The translations under genes were made by a program, and so were the position numbers. The notes below the pieces were generated by a model, which saw only the letters and a list, made by a program, of their open reading frames with translations, made no database searches and was not told where the DNA came from. Source: Thermotogaceae bacterium (lineage in GTDB: Bacteria; Thermotogota; Thermotogae; Thermotogales; Thermotogaceae). Taken from it: a stretch of DNA of 11,891 nt. Every line of letters starts with the position of its first letter. The stretch's first letter is position 1. This document shows, in pieces, positions 6,957 to 11,891 of this stretch. The stretch covers positions 1-11,891 of the forward strand of contig JAGHBG010000062.1 of NCBI GenBank assembly GCA_021161105.1, read 5' to 3'.

Positions 6957-7850
6957 TCACGAAAGCGCAGCAGTCAAGGCAATTGAGTATAATTTTGTTT
7001 CATCAGAATCAGCTCTTGATGTAAGAACCACTGGAACCTTTGCACCAAGAATTGTTGAGGCACACTTTGCTTTTGCAAGGAATATCAAGCCTTTGTAAAG
7101 TATGTTTCCGGCATCTATATCGGGGGTTACTATTATATCTGCCTCACCGGCAACAGGGCTTACAATGCCTTTGTGCTCTGCTGCTTCTTTTGATACAACA
7201 TTATCAAGTGCAAATGGTCCATCAATTATTGCTCCTTTTATTTGTCTTCTGTCAGCCATTTTGGCAATCAATGCTGCATCTATCGTTGCTGGTATCTTTG
7301 GATTCACGGTTTCTACAGCACTGACCAATGCAACCTTTGGAGTCTCAATTCCAAGAACGTTGGCAACTCTTATAGCATGTTTTATTAAGTCAACTTTCTG
7401 GCTCAAATCAGGTGTTATAGTCATTCCGGCATCAGTCAATATAAGCAGCCTTGGAAAGTCCGGAATTTCAAAAACAGAGACCATACCCATTGTCATGCCA
7501 GTTCTAAGGCCATATTCTTCTTTAAGAACCATCCTCATTATCTGAGCTGTTTGGAGTTTTCCTTTCATTATAAGATCCGCTTCACCTTTTGAAACAAGTT
7601 CTACGGCCTTTGCTGCCGCTTTCATTACACCTTCAACATGGACTATCTCGTACTTTGAAACATCAATACCTGCTTTTTCTGCTTCCTCCTTTATAAGCTT
7701 TTCATCTCCAACTAGTGTTGGAACAACAATATCCTCCCTCGCAGCGTTATCTACAGCTTTTAAAACGACCTCATCCTGGGCAACCGCCACCACCAGTCTC
7801 TTGCCTTTACCCCTTGAAAGTTCTAAAAGCTCTGAAAGCTTCTTTATCAT
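6957..7850 (-). CDS. ptb: Phosphate butyryltransferase
   Basis: 297 residues, the normal size of the short PTA/PTB family. It exchanges the CoA of butyryl-, isobutyryl- or isovaleryl-CoA for phosphate, feeding butyrate kinase. Visible motifs are GEADLIMKGKLQT (89-101), LTDAGMTITPDLSQK (138-152), GEADIIVTPDIDAGNILYK (235-253) and KVPVVLTSRADS (271-282). It lacks the extra regulatory domains of long phosphate acetyltransferases. The flanking kinases also argue for the butyryl rather than the acetyl enzyme. The ATG at 7850 comes 3 bases after the stop of the first kinase gene. AGGAGG sits 8 bases upstream, inside the end of that gene. Confidence 0.93.
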   Translation of the reverse strand: MIKKLSELLELSRGKGKRLVVAVAQDEVVLKAVDNAAREDIVVPTLVGDEKLIKEEAEKAGIDVSKYEIVHVEGVMKAAAKAVELVSKGEADLIMKGKLQTAQIMRMVLKEEYGLRTGMTMGMVSVFEIPDFPRLLILTDAGMTITPDLSQKVDLIKHAIRVANVLGIETPKVALVSAVETVNPKIPATIDAALIAKMADRRQIKGAIIDGPFALDNVVSKEAAEHKGIVSPVAGEADIIVTPDIDAGNILYKGLIFLAKAKCASTILGAKVPVVLTSRADSDETKLYSIALTAALS

Positions 7851-7853
7851 CAG

Positions 7854-8927
7854 CTATCCCTCCTTCTTCCACTGTTTTGCCTCTTCTTCTCCTTTGAGAA
7901 CCCTAAGCGCTCCCTTAGCAAGTGCTATCATCTCAAATTCTCCGGGAACTATGTAAACGCGAGCGTACCTTTCAACATAGTTCCTTATCATATCTGTAAA
8001 ATTTTTGTTGTAAGCTATTCCACCCGTAAGTATTATTCCATCAATCTCTCCCTTCAAAACTGCCATCATTCCACCAATTTCTTTTGCTATCTGATAAGCC
8101 ATAGCGCGAACAATAAGATCTGCTTCTTTATCTCCTTCGCTTGCTCTTCTTAAAGCTTCTCTCATATCGTTGGTTCCAAGATATGCAACAAGGCCTCCCT
8201 TCCCTACATACCTTTTCTTAAGCTCTCTTTTTGAGTATTTTCCAGAATAAGCAATTTTGACAAGATCTCCAACGGGAAGCTCACCTGTTCTTTCAGGAGA
8301 GAATGGTCCTTCATCATTAGCGTTGTTTATATCTATAACTTTTCCCTTTCTGAAGGCCGCAACGGAAATTCCTCCACCAAGGTGAACCACTACAAAATTG
8401 AGTTCATCATATTTCTTACCAAACTCTTTCTCTGCAATTTCCCTCACAACAGCTTTCATGTTAAGATAATGACCATAACTCTTCCTCTCTATTTCTGGTA
8501 TTCCAGAAAGCTTTGCTTCTGGAATCATCTCATCAACAGAAATCGGATCTGTTATATAAACAGGTATCCCATAAGGCTTTGCCAGTTCATATCCAATGAC
8601 TGCAGCAAGATTGGAGGCATGTTCAACCGGTGATTCGTTTGATAAGTAACCAACCATATTTTCTTCAACTTTATATGTTCCACCAGCAAGTGGGGGCAAA
8701 ATTCCTCCTCTGCACGCTATAGCACTAAAATCACTTATTTCAAATTCAGCTTCTCTTAATGTTTCAATTATCGCCTGTTTTCTATAATCTTTCTGCTCCA
8801 TTAGCCTGTCAAATTCACCAAGTTCTTTACTGGGATGGTCTATTCTCTTTGAAAACACTTCATTTTCATCTTCAAAAACCGCTATTTTTGTGGAAGTCGA
8901 ACCAGGATTTATTACAAGAATCCTCAC
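7854..8927 (-). CDS. buk: Butyrate kinase 1, divergent paralogue
   Basis: 357 residues from GTG 8927, the usual family length. An upstream in-frame start at 8975 would add 16 atypical residues and overlap the aminotransferase by 44 bases, so it is rejected. Core motifs are NPGSTSTK (7-14), HLGGGISV (182-189), SPERTG (210-215) and TGGIAY (301-306). Several positions differ from the partner kinase. GRGGLIRP becomes CRGGILPP, the NNALDGDGPF loop becomes NNANDEGPF (one residue shorter), FHALNQKAV becomes GHYLNMKAV, and PGGDEES near the end becomes PGEFEMI. The fold and ATP site look intact, so it is probably active but with changed substrate preference. It stands between the aminotransferase and ptb in the same operon. 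Confidence 0.9.
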   Translation of the reverse strand: MRILVINPGSTSTKIAVFEDENEVFSKRIDHPSKELGEFDRLMEQKDYRKQAIIETLREAEFEISDFSAIACRGGILPPLAGGTYKVEENMVGYLSNESPVEHASNLAAVIGYELAKPYGIPVYITDPISVDEMIPEAKLSGIPEIERKSYGHYLNMKAVVREIAEKEFGKKYDELNFVVVHLGGGISVAAFRKGKVIDINNANDEGPFSPERTGELPVGDLVKIAYSGKYSKRELKKRYVGKGGLVAYLGTNDMREALRRASEGDKEADLIVRAMAYQIAKEIGGMMAVLKGEIDGIILTGGIAYNKNFTDMIRNYVERYARVYIVPGEFEMIALAKGALRVLKGEEEAKQWKKEG

Positions 8928-8931
8928 CCTA

Positions 8932-10170
8932 TCACAGCCCCTTTTTCCTTCTGTACTCAACAATAACTTCTCCAAGTCTTCTAATGCCTTCTGGAATTAT
9001 TTCCTTCGGTGGCAAACAGAATGAAAGCCTGGCAGCGCTTGAGTTTTCAACATCTACCATAAACGCCTTACCCGGAATATAGAAAACAAGTTTTTCTTTT
9101 GCAATATCAAGCATTTCCATAGTATCGTATTCTTCCGGAAGTTTTATCCATATGAAGAGCCCTCCGCCGGGCTTAGTCCATCTGGCACCGTAGGGCTTGA
9201 GATATTCCTCCATAGCTTCTATCATTATATCTCTCTTTTCCTTATATACAGCTCTTATGTTTTTAAGATAATCAAACAAATCGTAGTTCTTTAGGAACCT
9301 CGCTGCAAGCCTTTGGGTAAGCCCTGAGCTACAAAGATCAGCGGATTGTTTTGCCCTGATAGCTTTTGTAATAATAGTCTTATCAGCAATTATAACCCCA
9401 ATTCTCAACCCTGGTGTAAGGATCTTACTGAATGTATTAAGGAGAATTACTCTTTCCTTTCCAGCTAACCTGTAAATGGAATCTGGTGGAATTTCATCAA
9501 AATAAAGGGCTCCATAGGGGTCATCTTCCACAATCAATATATCGTATTTTTCAGCAAGTTCCACGAGGGCTTTCCTCTTTTCAAGGCTCATAGTAACTCC
9601 TGCTGGATTTTGAAAAGTGGGAACCGTGTAGATGAACTTAACCTTTTCTATTTCTCCCCTTTCATCAAGCTCTTTCAATACCTTTTCAAGGTAGTTAATA
9701 TCCATACCATCCTCTTCAAGAGGCACTGTTATAAACTTTGGAAAGCTTGTATAAAATGCGTTGAGAGCCCCTAAATATGATGGGCTCTCAACAATAACAT
9801 AACTGTCTTCATCTAAAAATATTCTTGCCAGTATGTCCAAGGCTTGTTGAGAGCCCGTTGTCATGAGCAAATTTTCCTTTGTAACATCAGTAATACCGTA
9901 AATCCTATCAAGAAGCTTTAGAAACTCTTCCTTAAGTTCCTCATCCCCTTCTGTCGGTATGTACTGGAGTGTGAAGCTGTACTCATTTTCAAGAATTTCC
10001 TTTGCTATTTCTCCAAGCTCTTTGCTGGGGAATGTTTCTGGATCTGGTGCACCTCCTCCAAAAGAAATAGCCCCTGGAACCTGGGCATACTTTAAAAGAT
10101 CTCTTATTAATGAAGATTTAAGGTTCTTCCCTATCTTTGATAGCCTTTCTTCAAAAATCCTTGTAATCAT
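8932..10170 (-). CDS. PLP-dependent class I/II aminotransferase (LysN / branched-chain or aromatic type)
   Basis: 412 residues, first gene of the operon. It would convert an amino acid to its 2-oxoacid, the substrate of the oxidoreductase at the far end. Fold-type I features are visible: ISFGGGAPDPETFP (35-48), TTGSQQALD (104-112), QNPAG (187-191), EDDPYG (215-220) and NTFSKILTPGLRIG (245-258), with Lys249 as the likely Schiff-base lysine. RLSFC (381-385) carries the carboxylate-binding Arg. This pattern matches the 2-aminoadipate/aromatic/MocR-catalytic-domain group, many of which accept leucine, valine or aromatic acids; specificity is not visible. A longer start (GTG 10194) exists, but its first codons include the GAGGAGGTG ribosome site (10185-10177), 6 bases before the ATG at 10170, so 10170 is chosen. 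Confidence 0.9.
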   Translation of the reverse strand: MITRIFEERLSKIGKNLKSSLIRDLLKYAQVPGAISFGGGAPDPETFPSKELGEIAKEILENEYSFTLQYIPTEGDEELKEEFLKLLDRIYGITDVTKENLLMTTGSQQALDILARIFLDEDSYVIVESPSYLGALNAFYTSFPKFITVPLEEDGMDINYLEKVLKELDERGEIEKVKFIYTVPTFQNPAGVTMSLEKRKALVELAEKYDILIVEDDPYGALYFDEIPPDSIYRLAGKERVILLNTFSKILTPGLRIGVIIADKTIITKAIRAKQSADLCSSGLTQRLAARFLKNYDLFDYLKNIRAVYKEKRDIMIEAMEEYLKPYGARWTKPGGGLFIWIKLPEEYDTMEMLDIAKEKLVFYIPGKAFMVDVENSSAARLSFCLPPKEIIPEGIRRLGEVIVEYRRKKGL

Positions 10171-10227
10171 TTCTCCCACCTCCTCAATAATCACCTATCT
10201 TTCTGCCTTATATCATAACCATATTAA

Positions 10228-10256
10228 AGTATAATATAAAGAGCATACAAAACCAA
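10228..10256 (-). promoter_or_regulatory. Promoter for the aminotransferase-Buk-Ptb-VOR operon
   Basis: On the minus strand a -35 element TTGGTT (10256-10251) and a -10 element TATACT (10233-10228) are separated by 17 bases. They lie about 60 bases before the aminotransferase ATG. The -10 overlaps the candidate -10 of the divergent ispD promoter on the other strand. No operator or riboswitch structure is evident between this site and the gene. Confidence 0.5.
10230..10235 (+). promoter_or_regulatory. Candidate -10 element for ispD
   Basis: A perfect TATAAT lies at 10230-10235 on the plus strand, about 55 bases before the chosen ispD start. The region 16-17 bases upstream (around 10208-10213, TTATAT) is a poor -35, so this promoter is less sure than the one on the opposite strand. 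The two -10 elements share four bases. Confidence 0.35.
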
Positions 10257-10290
10257 AATTTTTAAATTTTTAGCAAAGGAAGTGAAAGTA

Positions 10291-10965
10291 TTGGTGGCTA
10301 TAGTACTTGCTGCCGGAAGAGGTGAAAGATTCAATTCAAATGTACCCAAACAACTCAGGAAAATCAACGGGAAAGAAATTGTTAGAATTTCCGTTGAAAG
10401 GATTTTAAAATTAAATCCAAGATTTATCATATTAACCACATTAAGTGACTATCTGGAAAAGACACAAAAACTTTTTGAAGATGTTGATTCTGTCAAAGTT
10501 ATAGAGGGTGGAAAAACAAGAGCAGAAAGTGTATCAAAGGCATTAGAATTGATCAAAGAAACTGATGAAATTGTATTGATTCATGATAGTGCAAGACCCT
10601 TTTTCCCGATTGAAAACACAAAAGAATGTATAAAAGCTGCTGAAGAATTTGGCTCTGCAACGCTTGCGGTTCCAGTCAAAGATACGATAGCAGTTTCCAA
10701 TGATCATGAAATAGTTTCCTTTCCAGATAGGAACAAGCTCTGGGCAATACAAACTCCTCAGTGTTTCAAAGCTCATCTTATAAAAAAGGCACATGAACTT
10801 TTAAAAAGAGAGAATTTTACGCCAACAGATGATGCCTCATTAGTTCTTAGATACAATCTGTCTGAGGTTAGAATAGTCGTAGGGGAGCATCACAACATAA
10901 AGGTAACATACCCAGCTGATTTAGCGTTTGCCAAGGTGATCATGGAGGAGCTGATAAACGAATGA
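10291..10965 (+). CDS. ispD: 2-C-methyl-D-erythritol 4-phosphate cytidylyltransferase
   Basis: 224 residues from TTG 10291. The enzyme joins CTP and methylerythritol 4-phosphate in the non-mevalonate isoprenoid pathway. The nucleotide loop LAAGRGERF (6-14) with Lys20, the HDSARPF motif (98-104), VPVKDTI, IQTPQCF, TDDAS (179-183) and NIKVTYPADL (202-211) are all present. A GTG at 10282 is in frame, but the AAAGGAAGTG site (10275-10284) runs into it. The same site is 6 bases from the TTG at 10291, and the resulting MVAIVLAAG start matches the family. GTG 10294 is a further option. It is divergent from the oxidoreductase operon and overlaps the following ABC gene by 4 bases (ATGA). No other isoprenoid gene is in view. 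Confidence 0.9.
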   Translation: MVAIVLAAGRGERFNSNVPKQLRKINGKEIVRISVERILKLNPRFIILTTLSDYLEKTQKLFEDVDSVKVIEGGKTRAESVSKALELIKETDEIVLIHDSARPFFPIENTKECIKAAEEFGSATLAVPVKDTIAVSNDHEIVSFPDRNKLWAIQTPQCFKAHLIKKAHELLKRENFTPTDDASLVLRYNLSEVRIVVGEHHNIKVTYPADLAFAKVIMEELINE

Positions 10966-11795
10966 AAGTCATCCAAGTCAGTAATCTTTGGAAAAAGTAT
11001 AGAGAAGTTGAAGCGGTAAAAGGGCTCTCATTCGAGGTGGAAAAAGGGACGGTGTTTTCCCTTTTAGGACCCAACGGTGCAGGAAAGACAACAGCTGTAG
11101 AGATACTCATCGGCGTGAGAAAAAGAACATTGGGCGAGGTTAAAGTTCTTGAGGAAGATCCTGAAAAATTTTCAAAAGAAACGAAGAAAAAATTGGCGGT
11201 AGTTTTTCAGGAAACAGCTATCTTTGAAAATCTCACACCTTACGAAATCCTCAAATTCTTCAAGAAAACCTATGAGGGTGATGGTAACATAGAAGAGATA
11301 TTAAAATACCTCGACTTGTGGGATCAAAGAAAGAGTTTGGCAAAACATCTCTCAGGCGGCCAGAGAAGAAAGCTTCTTATAGGAACCATACTCGTTCACG
11401 ATCCGGAACTTATATTCTTAGATGAACCAACTACCTCTCTTGACCCTGCATCAAGAAGGAATATCTGGAAAATAATTCAAGACCTAAGGGGAAGGGGCAA
11501 AACGATATTTCTCACCACCCATTACATGGAAGAAGCGCAGGAGCTTTCCGATGTTGTTTGTATAATGAACGAAGGGGAAATAGTAACAATGGGAAGTGTA
11601 AAAGAAGTTATCGAAAAGAGCGGTTTGAAAACGATCATCACGGCAAAGCTCAATGGTGAGGAGATCCGTATAGAAACGACAAGACCTGATGAAGTTACCG
11701 CAGAACTTTTGAAGAAAGGTGCAGAGGAGATAGATATAAGAAAACCAAATCTTGAAGATGTTTTTCTCCACTTTACAGGGAGGAAACTGAAATGA
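10962..11795 (+). CDS. ABC transporter ATP-binding protein, ABC-2 (NatA/CcmA) type
   Basis: 277 residues with a complete nucleotide-binding domain. Walker A is GPNGAGKTT (36-44), the Q-loop is at Gln83, the signature is LSGGQ (130-134), Walker B is LIFLDEP (150-156), the D-loop is SLDP (159-162) and the switch is His187. The C-terminal extension ending in LEDVFLHFTGRKL is typical of ABC-2 exporters that handle drugs, ions or polysaccharides. The ATG overlaps the ispD stop, and its own stop overlaps the start of a probable membrane partner, so the three are transcribed and probably translated together. The exported substrate cannot be inferred. Confidence 0.93.
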   Translation: MKVIQVSNLWKKYREVEAVKGLSFEVEKGTVFSLLGPNGAGKTTAVEILIGVRKRTLGEVKVLEEDPEKFSKETKKKLAVVFQETAIFENLTPYEILKFFKKTYEGDGNIEEILKYLDLWDQRKSLAKHLSGGQRRKLLIGTILVHDPELIFLDEPTTSLDPASRRNIWKIIQDLRGRGKTIFLTTHYMEEAQELSDVVCIMNEGEIVTMGSVKEVIEKSGLKTIITAKLNGEEIRIETTRPDEVTAELLKKGAEEIDIRKPNLEDVFLHFTGRKLK

Positions 11796-11891
11796 TCACC
11801 TTTTTTCTAGACAATTACTTTAGAAATAAAAGTATGCTATTTTGGATAATCGTGTTTCCAACCCTATTTTACTTCACATTCTCTACAATAT
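11792..11891 (+). CDS. ABC-2 transporter permease, N-terminal fragment cut by the window end
   Basis: Only the first 33 codons are present and the frame runs off the window. It starts at ATG 11792, overlapping the ATPase TGA (ATGA), with GGGAGG 8 bases upstream. The visible part reads MITFFLDNYFRNKSMLFWII, followed by a hydrophobic run. This is the usual cytoplasmic amphipathic start and first membrane helix of ABC-2 permeases. The identification depends largely on the neighbouring ATPase. Confidence 0.7.
   Translation, partial: MITFFLDNYFRNKSMLFWIIVFPTLFYFTFSTI

Noticed and set aside
7102..7545. 147-codon open frame on the plus strand
   Set aside because: It is antisense to ptb and its protein has no recognisable features. 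It results from codon bias of the real gene.
8928..8975. Longer N-terminus for butyrate kinase 1
   Set aside because: It would add 16 atypical residues and overlap the aminotransferase by 44 bases. Family length and the conserved RILVINPGSTSTK start favour GTG 8927.
1..11891. CRISPR array, tRNA or rRNA genes, complete insertion sequence
   Set aside because: I saw no regularly spaced repeats, cloverleaf or rRNA-like sequence, and no intact transposase. The spacers other than 2070-2545 are too short to hold such elements.

Overview
The window looks like a chromosomal stretch from a moderately AT-rich (about 40% G+C by eye) anaerobic, probably thermophilic, fermentative bacterium. The proteins and the buk-ptb-buk gene order suggest the Thermotogota, perhaps a Kosmotoga or Mesotoga relative. 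That assignment is inference: there is no rRNA gene or other direct marker. Genes are tightly packed, with strong AGGAGG-type ribosome binding sites, often inside the end of the preceding gene, and several non-ATG starts (GTG or TTG).

Layout. (1) Positions 1-2069, plus strand: a consensus-like promoter with an adjacent inverted repeat drives a short-form CstA carbon-starvation/pyruvate-peptide transporter. A small unrecognised alpha/beta protein follows, overlapping the cstA stop by 4 bases. (2) Positions 2070-2545: a convergent intergenic region with a very long bidirectional hairpin terminator, a decayed stretch resembling the C-terminus of an IS3-family transposase, and a minus-strand terminator. 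(3) Positions 10170 down to 2546, minus strand: a nine-gene operon in the order PLP aminotransferase, butyrate kinase 1, phosphate butyryltransferase, butyrate kinase 2, P-loop ATPase, then the delta (ferredoxin), alpha, beta and gamma subunits of a 2-oxoacid:ferredoxin oxidoreductase of the VOR/KOR type. (4) Positions 10291-11891, plus strand: ispD (isoprenoid biosynthesis), then an ABC transporter ATPase and the first 33 codons of its probable membrane partner, all joined by 4-base ATGA overlaps.

How the genes fit together. The minus-strand operon encodes a plausible complete route for energy-yielding fermentation of amino acids. The aminotransferase makes a 2-oxoacid, the oxidoreductase converts it to acyl-CoA plus reduced ferredoxin, Ptb makes acyl-phosphate, and Buk makes the fatty acid plus ATP. 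Branched-chain substrates (isobutyrate, isovalerate products) are the best guess, but specificity cannot be read from the sequence. The convergent CstA could import pyruvate, peptides or amino acids.

The strongest anomaly is a one-base deletion in a run of six G (plus-strand C run 2955-2960) in the gamma-subunit gene. It breaks an otherwise intact, correctly sized reading frame exactly within the conserved MRGGTANC motif. Also notable are the embedded P-loop ATPase of unknown role, the divergence of Buk1 from Buk2 at several motifs, and the IS3-like relic between the convergent operons.
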